A DNA stretch of 64,000 bases from CAZJAH01 sp964544155. GTDB lineage: Bacteria > Bacteroidota > Ignavibacteria > Kapaibacteriales > UBA2268. A model generated the notes under the pieces. That model was not told the origin of the DNA. It ran no database searches and saw only the letters and a list, made by a program, of their open reading frames with translations. Of the stretch, positions 25,100 through 32,602 are shown one piece after another. Position numbers and translations under genes: made by a program. The stretch's first letter is position 1, and each line of letters starts with the position of its first letter. The stretch is from NCBI GenBank assembly GCA_964544155.1, contig CAZJAH010000001.1:62001-126000 (forward strand). Direction: 5' to 3'.

Positions 25100-26665
25100 A
25101 TGGAAACAAAAAATATTAATATTGGCAGTACGGATATGCTGAAGGACGGAGAGAAGAAACTGATCGAGGTAGCGGATAAGGAAATACTCTTAGCCAGAGT
25201 CGATGGGAAGTACTACGCTACAGGCCATACCTGCCCTCATTACGGCGCTCCGCTTGAAGATGGACTTCTACACGGCAAACGTCTGGTCTGCCCCTGGCAT
25301 CATGCAGCCTTTGACGTAACCACCGGCAAGCTCGAGGAGCCGCCGGCCCTGGATGACCTGCCCCATTACCGGGTAAAAACTAAAGGAAATGAGCTATTAA
25401 TCGAGCTGCCCGAAGATAAGCCAGGCAAAGACGTCATAAAAATGGCATCAGGCAAAGAATTGACTTATGTGATTATCGGAGCGGGAGCGGCCGGTACCGC
25501 CGCCGCGCAGGCCATGCGCGACGCAGGATTTGAAGGAAGGATAGTTATGCTTACTTATGAGGATAAACTTCCTTATGACAGGCCAAGCCTGAGCAAGTCA
25601 TTTATGAAAGGAGAATCACCCAAAGAATGGCTGCCTTTGAAAGATGAGGATTTTTACAGGAATAACCGAATCGAAATCAAGAAAAGGATTTACGTAGACA
25701 GAATTGATAAGCAAAATAATTCCTTATATTTTTCAGACGGCGGCTCTCTTACTTACCACAAACTGCTAATAGCTACGGGCGGAAGGCCCGTTACCCCGGA
25801 TATTCCCGGTAAAGACCTGGAAAATGTTTTTACTTTGAGGTCGTACGAAGATACGCTCGAGATTATCGAAACCGCCAAACATAATAAAAAAGCTGTTATA
25901 ATCGGTTCGAGCTTTATAGGTATGGAAACAGCCTCAAGCCTGGGCGAAAATAAAGTCGATGTGACCGTTGTTGCACCGGAAGAACTGCCCTTTGAAAAGG
26001 TGTTCGGAAAAGAAATCGGGGAATTTTTCCTGAAAAAGCATAAGGAAGCCGGAACTAAATTCAAGCTGGGACAGAGCGTAAAAGAATTTAGGGGTAACGG
26101 TACAGTTAAGCAGGTAATTCTGAACAACGGCGATAGACTGGACGCGGACATGGTAATTTTTGGAACCGGAGTAGAACCCGCGACAAATTTCAAAAGCGGG
26201 CCTAAAACTGCTGAAGACGGCAGCTTCAAGGTTGATCAGTATTTCCGGGTAGATAAAGAAATTTACGCCGCCGGCGATATAGCTACCTTTATAGACTGGC
26301 GGACAGGCGAGAAATTAAGGATAGAGCACTGGCGCACGGCAGAACAGCAGGGTATGCTTGCCGGAAGGAATATGGCCGGCGCGAAAGAGCAGTACAGATC
26401 CGTGCCTTTCTTCTGGACTAGACAGGCAGGCATAAATTTGGTATATGTTGGCCACGCCACTGAATGGGATCAAACTAAAACCATCGGCTCTATAAGCAAA
26501 GGAGATTTCATTACATTTTATATTAAAAAAGGAAATATACTTGCGGCAGCCGGTATGGGCAGAGCTAAGCAGATGGACGCCATTCATGAGCTGATGAGGA
26601 TAGATAAAATGCCCTCTCCGGATGAAATAAAAGAAGAAACCGATTTTGTAGAATTAGTGAAATAA
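25100..26665 (+). CDS. Rieske [2Fe-2S]-FAD/NAD(P) oxidoreductase fusion
   Basis: A 521-residue two-part enzyme. Residues ~5-105 form a Rieske domain with ligands in C-P-H-Y-G-A and C-P-W-H-H-A-A-F. Residues ~115-440 are a pyridine nucleotide-disulfide oxidoreductase domain with the FAD-binding G-A-G-A-A-G at about 128, a second dinucleotide fold near V-I-I-G-S-S-F-I-G-M-E, and the A-A-G-D-I-A FAD motif. A C-terminal reductase domain follows. The layout is that of AIFM3-type (apoptosis-inducing-factor-like) Rieske oxidoreductases. It may hand electrons from NAD(P)H to a quinone or redox partner. It is the last gene of the osmC operon. Confidence 0.93.
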   Translation: METKNINIGSTDMLKDGEKKLIEVADKEILLARVDGKYYATGHTCPHYGAPLEDGLLHGKRLVCPWHHAAFDVTTGKLEEPPALDDLPHYRVKTKGNELLIELPEDKPGKDVIKMASGKELTYVIIGAGAAGTAAAQAMRDAGFEGRIVMLTYEDKLPYDRPSLSKSFMKGESPKEWLPLKDEDFYRNNRIEIKKRIYVDRIDKQNNSLYFSDGGSLTYHKLLIATGGRPVTPDIPGKDLENVFTLRSYEDTLEIIETAKHNKKAVIIGSSFIGMETASSLGENKVDVTVVAPEELPFEKVFGKEIGEFFLKKHKEAGTKFKLGQSVKEFRGNGTVKQVILNNGDRLDADMVIFGTGVEPATNFKSGPKTAEDGSFKVDQYFRVDKEIYAAGDIATFIDWRTGEKLRIEHWRTAEQQGMLAGRNMAGAKEQYRSVPFFWTRQAGINLVYVGHATEWDQTKTIGSISKGDFITFYIKKGNILAAAGMGRAKQMDAIHELMRIDKMPSPDEIKEETDFVELVK

Positions 26666-26757
26666 TTTTTTTTTGATTGAATTGAATTAATGAATTGAGA
26701 AGGAATTTCAAAAAGAAGGGTTATTAGTTTAACCTGTTGATTGCTCCTTCGTTCCAT

Positions 26758-26777
26758 GGCTGCCCACAGGGGCGGCC
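26758..26777 (+). terminator. Candidate hairpin terminator after the Rieske-FAD gene
   Basis: GGCTGCCC pairs with GGGCGGCC (one G-T pair) over a 4-base loop, about 90 bp after the stop. Only TTAATTAT follows, so the T tract is weak. The rest of the 200-bp convergent gap shows nothing recognisable. Confidence 0.45.
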
Positions 26778-26837
26778 TTAATTATAAATTACTATATTAA
26801 TAATTTTTGGTATATGATAAAAGAAAAGAAAAAAAAC

Positions 26838-26857
26838 GGGAGCTTTTTAGCCCCCGC
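26838..26857 (-). terminator. Intrinsic terminator after the DUF1858 gene
   Basis: Reading the minus strand, CGGGGGCT pairs with AGCTCCCG (one G-T pair) across a 4-base loop, followed by a run of seven T. It lies 9 bp beyond the stop codon of the DUF1858 gene. Confidence 0.85.
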
Positions 26858-26865
26858 TAAAAGTA

Positions 26866-27075
26866 TTAATCCAATTCGTTTATTTCTTTGACGAACCTGT
26901 TAATATCCTCTTCGCTGAAGCCTTTATCTTTGGCGGCTTCTTCGAGCGTACCCCATTGGGGATCGCCGCAGCGAATGCACCTAACGCCCTGCTGCATCAA
27001 ATAAGTCACAGCTGTGGGGTTTTCTTCCACTATCTCCTCTATGGTAGTGGATTTAGTTATTTTTTCCTTCGTCAT
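26866..27075 (-). CDS. DUF1858 protein with CxxC
   Basis: A 69-residue protein matching DUF1858: T-I-E-E-I-V-E-E-N-P-T-A-V-T-Y-L-M-Q-Q-G-V-R-C followed by a C-x2-C pair and the tail G-T-L-E-E-A-A. DUF1858 domains are small helical, often redox or sulfur-metabolism associated modules. The start used is the internal ATG with AAGGAG 7 bp upstream; the longest frame adds an implausible Arg-rich N-terminus. It overlaps the preceding membrane protein gene by 23 bp and closes the thioredoxin mini-operon. Confidence 0.88.
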   Translation of the reverse strand: MTKEKITKSTTIEEIVEENPTAVTYLMQQGVRCIRCGDPQWGTLEEAAKDKGFSEEDINRFVKEINELD

Positions 27076-27274
27076 GTCTAATCTCCTTGTTCTTCTTCGC
27101 GGGGAAAGCCGCAATCACGCCCAGAAGAACACCATAGGCAGTAGAAATATGCCAATTACTCGTAATCGGACAGCTTCCGGAATTGCAGCCGATGAAATAA
27201 TAATAAGCATAGCCGGCCGCCCCGCCAATTAGCGCACCGGCTATGATTTTCCAATTCTTTTTAATTAATTCCAT
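27053..27274 (-). CDS. Small two-helix membrane protein with cysteine pair (DUF6132-like)
   Basis: A 73-residue protein with two membrane helices separated by a loop holding C30 and C35 (G-C-N-S-G-S-C-P-I-T-S-N), and a Lys-rich C-terminal tail. It resembles the DUF6132 group of small membrane proteins found beside thioredoxin and rhodanese genes. The start is the ATG two codons inside the frame, 2 bp after the thioredoxin stop (TGATCATG). The cysteine pair, the neighbouring thioredoxin and the C-x2-C protein downstream suggest thiol or sulfur transfer across the membrane, which is inference. Confidence 0.8.
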   Translation of the reverse strand: MELIKKNWKIIAGALIGGAAGYAYYYFIGCNSGSCPITSNWHISTAYGVLLGVIAAFPAKKNKEIRHDEGKNN

Positions 27275-27276
27275 GA

Positions 27277-27645
27277 TCAATTTTTTGATGGATGCTTAAC
27301 GCCTAAAACTTCTTCAATTGCCTGTATATAGCCTTCTTTGGGCAGGGCTCCTACCGACATTCGTGGTTTATCTTCTTTAGGCACAAAAAGGACCGAGGGG
27401 ATGCTTCTGATACCGAAAATTGAAGCAAGTTCCTGCTCCGCTTCAGTATCAATCTTGTAAATTTCTACCATTCCTTTGTATTCATCTGATAATTCTTCCA
27501 TGATCGGGCTGACCATTTTGCACGGGCCGCACCAATCAGCATAAAAATCAATTACGCAGGGCTTCTCTCCTTTATAGTTCCACTCCTGGTTGTTTTCGTA
27601 GTCGAATACTTTATTGAGGAACGTTTCTTTTGTTAAATGTTCCAT
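27277..27645 (-). CDS. trxA: Thioredoxin
   Basis: A 122-residue thioredoxin with the active site W-C-G-P-C-K (C39, C42) and the cis-proline loop R-S-I-P-S-V. No signal peptide is present, so it acts in the cytoplasm. The N-terminus is extended by about 20 residues relative to E. coli thioredoxin and carries an extra cysteine at position 30, as in many Bacteroidota. AGGAG lies 6 bp before the ATG. It heads a three-gene unit with a cysteine-pair membrane protein and a DUF1858 protein, so its main client may be that pathway rather than general reduction. Confidence 0.92.
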   Translation of the reverse strand: MEHLTKETFLNKVFDYENNQEWNYKGEKPCVIDFYADWCGPCKMVSPIMEELSDEYKGMVEIYKIDTEAEQELASIFGIRSIPSVLFVPKEDKPRMSVGALPKEGYIQAIEEVLGVKHPSKN

Positions 27646-27742
27646 CGTCTTCTCCTGTTTTTTAGAAAAAATAAATGATAAATTATCGGACTTAGCGACG
27701 GTAATGAATTAGATATATTGCCAGAGAGCAATATTGTTTGAC

Positions 27743-28537
27743 CTAATGAGGTCCTTTTAGATCATTTTTCGATATTTTGAAATCTTTAATATCGATCTCA
27801 TCAGGCAAACCGCCTTTATACTCTAATATATCATCGGAGACGACTTTAATGGTAAATTCTTTTTTTTCAATCGAATTATCAATATCGCTTTCGGCAAGAT
27901 CTTCCAGTTCGCGTAGCTTGGGAAGGTCTTTCAGGCTTGTAAGGCCGAAAGTTTTAAGAAATTCATCTGTCGTACCGTAAAGCAGGGGTTTACCGAGGCT
28001 TTCGCTTCTGCCTGTGATTTTAACAAGATTTTTTTCTATAAGCGAATTAACTATCTCATTGGAGTTTACGCCCCTGATCTGTTCTATCTCAGGTTTGGAA
28101 ACAGGCTGCCTGTATGCTATAATAGCAAGCGCTTCCAGAGCGGCCTGCGATAGCCTTTTTCTGATTTTTGATTTAACAAGAGCCTGAACCAGCTCGCCGT
28201 ATTCCTTATTTGTGGCAAACTGATAGCCGCCCGCGTAATTAACTATGCGGTAGGGCCTGTCGGTATCATCGAGCTCTTTATTTATATCGTTAATTATATC
28301 CACAAGCAGTTCCCTGGTGAAACCGAATCTTTCAACTACTTCATCTTCAAGAGAGAACTGGCCGGCTTCTTCCTGTTCCTTGGAAAAATCCCCATTCATA
28401 TAGGCTTTATATGAGCCTATCAATAGGTCATACAAAGCCCTAAGGCTAAGTGGTTCATCGCTGGTGAAGATCACTGCTTCGACCGCTTTCATTTGAGAAT
28501 CCCTGTCCAAAGTCAGGAAATGAAACTGTAAATCCAT
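27743..28537 (-). CDS. scpB: Segregation and condensation protein ScpB
   Basis: A 264-residue ScpB with two winged-helix domains: A-V-E-A-V-I-F-T-S-D-E-P-L-S near the start and the conserved L-S-Q-A-A-L-E-A-L-A-I-I-A-Y-R-Q-P-V-S block with R-G-V-N-S in the second. ScpB binds the kleisin ScpA in the SMC complex for chromosome compaction and segregation. It is longer than the usual ~190 residues, with an acidic insertion after the first helices and an acidic C-terminal tail. The scpA stop lies 14 bp upstream. Confidence 0.93.
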   Translation of the reverse strand: MDLQFHFLTLDRDSQMKAVEAVIFTSDEPLSLRALYDLLIGSYKAYMNGDFSKEQEEAGQFSLEDEVVERFGFTRELLVDIINDINKELDDTDRPYRIVNYAGGYQFATNKEYGELVQALVKSKIRKRLSQAALEALAIIAYRQPVSKPEIEQIRGVNSNEIVNSLIEKNLVKITGRSESLGKPLLYGTTDEFLKTFGLTSLKDLPKLRELEDLAESDIDNSIEKKEFTIKVVSDDILEYKGGLPDEIDIKDFKISKNDLKGPH

Positions 28538-28551
28538 TTTATTCCAATCAA

Positions 28552-29280
28552 TTAATTAACATTAGCCAAATCCGCGCCGGGAGAAATATATATATCGCTG
28601 AAGCTATCATCCTGTTCGATAAAAACCCTGCGGTTTTTAATCAGGTCCAGTAAAGCCAGGAATGTTGCAATAATATTAGGCCGGTTGGCTTTTTTAATAA
28701 TCTCAAAAAATCCTATCCTCGTCTTTTTAGCCAGCATACTTAAAATATGCTTTGATTTTTCCTCGACCGATACCGGCAGAAGCTGTACAATGTGCTCTTT
28801 CTGCTGATTCTCTGTTCTGTCAATAGCAGTTTTGAATGCTTTCATGAGGTCGAACAGTGAAGCATTCCTATAGTTCATCCCTTTTTCGGCAGTTTTCATA
28901 TCCGCTTCAAAAATATTCCTGTACATAGTGTAGCGCTGCTCATCAGCCATTTCGGCCATCAAAGGTGTTACTTCCTTGTACTGCTTATATTCCAGCAGCC
29001 TTTCAACCAGTTCGGTCCTGGGGTCTTCAGCGTCTTCATTTTCTTTGGGGTCATTCCTGGGTAACAGCATCCGGGTTTTAATATACATCAGGGTAGATGC
29101 CATAAGGATGAATTCCCCTGCCAGCTCAAGATCAAAGTATTTCATCAACCTGATATAGTTAAGAAACTCCTCCGTTACCTTAGCTATCGGGATGTCATAG
29201 ATATTAAGCTCATCCCTTCTAATAAAGTAAAGAAGCAGGTCAAAAGGACCTTCGAAATTCGGTAATTTTATTTTGTACAT
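28552..29280 (-). CDS. scpA: Segregation and condensation protein ScpA
   Basis: A 242-residue kleisin. The N-terminal family block K-L-P-N-F-E-G-P-F-D-L-L-L-Y-F-I-R-R-D-E-L-N-I-Y-D-I-P is diagnostic, followed by T-R-M-L-L-P near residue 80 and a C-terminal winged-helix segment (F-L-A-L-L-D-L-I-K-N). ScpA bridges the SMC head domains and binds ScpB. Order alr-scpA-scpB, with an 88-bp gap after alr and a 14-bp gap before scpB. Confidence 0.94.
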   Translation of the reverse strand: MYKIKLPNFEGPFDLLLYFIRRDELNIYDIPIAKVTEEFLNYIRLMKYFDLELAGEFILMASTLMYIKTRMLLPRNDPKENEDAEDPRTELVERLLEYKQYKEVTPLMAEMADEQRYTMYRNIFEADMKTAEKGMNYRNASLFDLMKAFKTAIDRTENQQKEHIVQLLPVSVEEKSKHILSMLAKKTRIGFFEIIKKANRPNIIATFLALLDLIKNRRVFIEQDDSFSDIYISPGADLANVN

Positions 29281-29368
29281 TTAGCTCAGGCTAAATCCTA
29301 TATCAGACATACTGCAAAATTCAATTTAAAAATAATCAATTTAATATTAGATGGAAGTTTTCCACAAA

Positions 29369-30475
29369 TTAATCAACGTAGCAACGCGGAACCCTGCGGC
29401 TTATCGCTGTGGTTATTTCGTAGGGAATGGTTCCGGCTATCTCTGCCAGCTCGTATGCTGTTACGGCATTGTCGCTCTCCCCCCCTATAAAGTATACTTC
29501 AGTACCCGGCAGTATATCATTATCGCCTATATCTACTAAAGTTTGATCCATGCAAACAGTACCGACAACATTATAGCTCTTTCCGTCGATAATGCATCGG
29601 GCCCGGTTTGAAAAAGCCCTGAAGTATCCGTCGCCGTACCCATAAGGAATTATGGCCACCCTGGTTTTACGCGGGGCTATATAATTAAAACTGTAGCCTG
29701 CTGTCTCACCTTTTTCAAGGGCCTGTATGGCAAGTACTTTGGATTTCAGTGTCAGCACAGGCTGCAGTCCGATTTTTTCAGCAAGTTGCCGGGCGGGCAT
29801 ATATCCGTAAATGGAAATACCGGGCCTTATCAGGTTCAGCGCCGATCCATCAACATTAACAATGCCCGCGCTGTTCGCGGCATGTATGTATTTGAAATCA
29901 TAGCCATTATTTTTCAAGTAGTAAACAGTTTGATTGAATAAAGCAAGCTGCTTCCTGGCGAAATCAGGTTCAGCTTCATCAGCGGCTGCGAAATGAGTAA
30001 GTATACCCTCGAATTCAATGCCTGCTTTTGCTGATGCCTCTTTAAGAAAATTCAGCGAGCTTTCGGGGCGTATACCATCGCGGTTCATGCCTGTATTAAT
30101 AAAAAGATGGCACTTGATCGATTTCCCGGTGATGCCGGCAAGACGTGAATACTCATCGATAACATTCATAGAGGCAACTGAAGCGCTCATATCATATTGG
30201 AAAAGCAGCTCGGCATCGGATATCTCACCGGGTACAACGACGTGTAATTTGCCTTTATCGCCTGTGCGCCTGAGATTGGCGCCTTCCGATGCAAATGCTA
30301 CCCCGAGAAATTCAACGCCTTCTTTCCTGAGTATTTTGGAAATACCATGCGCTCCATGTCCGTAAGCATTTGCCTTGATTAATGCCATTACCCGGGCATT
30401 TGCTGTGAATTCTTTAATCTTCCGTAAATTATGCCTTACTTTTGAGCAATCTATCTCAGCTACGGTGCTTCTCAT
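29369..30475 (-). CDS. alr: Alanine racemase
   Basis: A 368-residue PLP-dependent alanine racemase that supplies D-alanine for peptidoglycan. The PLP lysine is K34 in L-I-K-A-N-A-Y-G-H-G, the catalytic tyrosine is Y261 in A-G-Y-S-F, and the C-terminal beta domain shows N-V-V-G-T-V-C-M-D-Q-T-L-V-D-I. Length is normal. It is divergent from the PD40-OmpA lipoprotein gene with a 117-bp AT-rich gap that should hold promoters for both. Confidence 0.95.
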   Translation of the reverse strand: MRSTVAEIDCSKVRHNLRKIKEFTANARVMALIKANAYGHGAHGISKILRKEGVEFLGVAFASEGANLRRTGDKGKLHVVVPGEISDAELLFQYDMSASVASMNVIDEYSRLAGITGKSIKCHLFINTGMNRDGIRPESSLNFLKEASAKAGIEFEGILTHFAAADEAEPDFARKQLALFNQTVYYLKNNGYDFKYIHAANSAGIVNVDGSALNLIRPGISIYGYMPARQLAEKIGLQPVLTLKSKVLAIQALEKGETAGYSFNYIAPRKTRVAIIPYGYGDGYFRAFSNRARCIIDGKSYNVVGTVCMDQTLVDIGDNDILPGTEVYFIGGESDNAVTAYELAEIAGTIPYEITTAISRRVPRCYVD

Positions 30476-30592
30476 AATAAACTGTATATTTTTACAATGA
30501 TTATATAGTAATAATTCTGGAATAATGTTTGCTATATCTTTACAAACTTATTGAACTCAGGCGAATTTTTACTATATTAAATTATATTAATT

Positions 30593-32362
30593 ATGAAAAA
30601 CACGGAAATAATAGCCATGGAAGGTAAATCCCGCACTGTTTATTTGATATTAACGGCTTTAACGCTGTCAGTGTTACTGAATTCATGCGGAAGCGCCCCG
30701 AAAGCATGCCCCGAAATACTTCCTGAAGGAAATCTGGGGCAGGTGATTAATACACCTAATGATGAATATTCACCTGTTTTTTTTTCTGATAAGCTATATT
30801 TTACCACTCTGCTGAAAAACGAGTCTCGCCCTGAAGAGATATTTATTTCGGAAATTAAGGAAGGCAGTTTCACAACTCCCATATCAAGTAAAGAACTCCC
30901 ACTCACTGATATGCAAGGAAGCGGGCTGCCCCATTTTCATTATAATAAAAATACAGGTATCGTTGAGCTTTATTTTGCCGCAGTATCAGAAAAAAACGGC
31001 AGGATAGAAAGGGATATTTTTTATTCTGAAAATATTGACGGTGAGTGGTCAAAACCTGCAGCCTTACCCTTAACAGTTAATTCGGAACATTACGAATCAC
31101 ATCCTTCAGTAAGCCCGGACGGCAAATATCTGCTCTTTACTTCCGACAGGCCGGGCGGTTCCGGCGATCTGGATATCTGGGTGTCGAGCCGAACCGAAAA
31201 CGGCTGGAGCGAAGCCGTAAACGCCGGCCCGGAGATCAATTCGCCCGATGCGGAGCTTACTCCATATGTCAATTATGATAAAACACTTTATTATTCCTCC
31301 AAAGGATTTGGAGTAGAGGGTTTCGACATCATCAAAGCGAAGTATTCAGGTGGCGGCAACTGGTCACTTCCCGTAAAACTTGCCGCACCAATCAATACCA
31401 ACGACAATGAAACCGGGCCTGTCGTACAGGCCGGGAAATTATATTTCACTTCAGACCGGGAAGGCGGATGCGGAGGCAAGGACATTTACGCATTTGACCT
31501 CTGCGGGCCGGTGTCATTTGACGGAAAGATTATCGCCGAAGCAGGAGATATACCTTTGGACGGGCAGGTAACGATCAAGGACGGTACTAAAGAAACCGTT
31601 ATAAAGACAGGTCCTGACGGCAACTTCAATTATGAAGCCGCGCCCGACAGAGTTTATTCACTTTCATATATAAACTACTGCCTGCCTGAGCTTAAGGCTG
31701 ATTCAGAGATTACTACACCGTGTTCTGATACCAGCTCAGTGAGGCTTATTGTAAACATATTGCTGCCCGAAATTCAGGAAAGGTTTACTTTTGAGGAATA
31801 CAATGTACCGTTTTTTGTGACCGGCTACTACCACCCCAATACCCCTGATAACCTAAGCTCGCTCAAGATGAAAGTTTCTTACAATCTGCTGGGGACGGCC
31901 GATAGCACACGTTATATCCGCGACCCGGGGAATGAATATGACAAATATGCTGTAGCCGTTAAGGAAGCCCTTGATAATTCTGTGGAGTTTATTAATAATA
32001 AGTTTAATTCTATTGAAACGAACTGCCTGGGCAGAGATAACAGGCTGAATATCACTGTAACAGGCTATGCCGATCCACGGCCTTTCACTGCCATGGCACG
32101 TTATGCTGACCGGGATATTGATGATGAAAAATTCGGAGTATTTATTGATAGAGGCAAAGCAATGACAAATGAGTTACTCTCAAAGCTCAGGGCTTATTAC
32201 ACCGCTAAATACATAGAAGACCGGCTTATGCTTAATCCCGCCTATGAGGCAAACCGCGATAAGGTCAACTGGACAATACGCGGCAGCGGCGTCGATATAG
32301 AAACCAATGTATCGTATGAGCTCAAGCGTCGCGTAGATATTACAATAGAGATAAGCGGTTAG
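30593..32362 (+). CDS. PD40-OmpA lipoprotein, PorE-like
   Basis: A 589-residue outer-membrane lipoprotein candidate: signal peptide with lipidation cysteine C32 (L-L-N-S-C), a PD40 (WD40-like) propeller over about residues 50-300 with repeats such as S-P-D-G-K-Y-L-L-F-T-S-D-R-P-G-G-S-G-D-L-D-I-W, a carboxypeptidase-regulatory-like domain (about 305-385), and a C-terminal OmpA-like region (about 390-589) that is divergent from the usual peptidoglycan-binding motif. PorE of the T9SS has TPR, PD40, CRD and OmpA parts; this protein lacks the TPR. It may anchor the secretion system to peptidoglycan, or be one of many similar Bacteroidota proteins. Confidence 0.8.
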   Translation: MKNTEIIAMEGKSRTVYLILTALTLSVLLNSCGSAPKACPEILPEGNLGQVINTPNDEYSPVFFSDKLYFTTLLKNESRPEEIFISEIKEGSFTTPISSKELPLTDMQGSGLPHFHYNKNTGIVELYFAAVSEKNGRIERDIFYSENIDGEWSKPAALPLTVNSEHYESHPSVSPDGKYLLFTSDRPGGSGDLDIWVSSRTENGWSEAVNAGPEINSPDAELTPYVNYDKTLYYSSKGFGVEGFDIIKAKYSGGGNWSLPVKLAAPINTNDNETGPVVQAGKLYFTSDREGGCGGKDIYAFDLCGPVSFDGKIIAEAGDIPLDGQVTIKDGTKETVIKTGPDGNFNYEAAPDRVYSLSYINYCLPELKADSEITTPCSDTSSVRLIVNILLPEIQERFTFEEYNVPFFVTGYYHPNTPDNLSSLKMKVSYNLLGTADSTRYIRDPGNEYDKYAVAVKEALDNSVEFINNKFNSIETNCLGRDNRLNITVTGYADPRPFTAMARYADRDIDDEKFGVFIDRGKAMTNELLSKLRAYYTAKYIEDRLMLNPAYEANRDKVNWTIRGSGVDIETNVSYELKRRVDITIEISG

Positions 32363-32478
32363 CAATAAATAAATTGAACGGCAGAAGAAGCCTCGCGTAA
32401 ATATTTCAGGCTGTACTCCTACGAGCGTACCTCCTCAGATGTGAATTATGCTATTTCGGCTGTTTCACATGGCATTTT

Positions 32479-32531
32479 CTTCCCCTCTATGAGGGGAAGT
32501 GGCCGGAATTGGCTCGCTGAGCCGGTTCCGG
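32479..32531. repeat. Double-hairpin REP-like element between convergent genes
   Basis: Two strong inverted repeats sit in the 240-bp gap between the PD40-OmpA gene (+) and nuoF (-). The first is CTTCCCCTC / GAGGGGAAG, 9 bp perfect with a 3-base loop. The second pairs CCGGAATTGGCTC with GAGCCGGTTCCGG, 13 bp with two T-G pairs and a 3-base loop. The surrounding DNA to about 32,590 is unusually GC-rich for the window. No coding frame is convincing. It may be a dispersed palindromic repeat and may also end transcription from both sides. Confidence 0.6.
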
Positions 32532-32602
32532 GACGATGGGGTGCAAACGGAAGTGACCCGGCCGCCTCAACGCCCGGGAGTAACCGGCCAGTTCAGCCCT
32601 TT

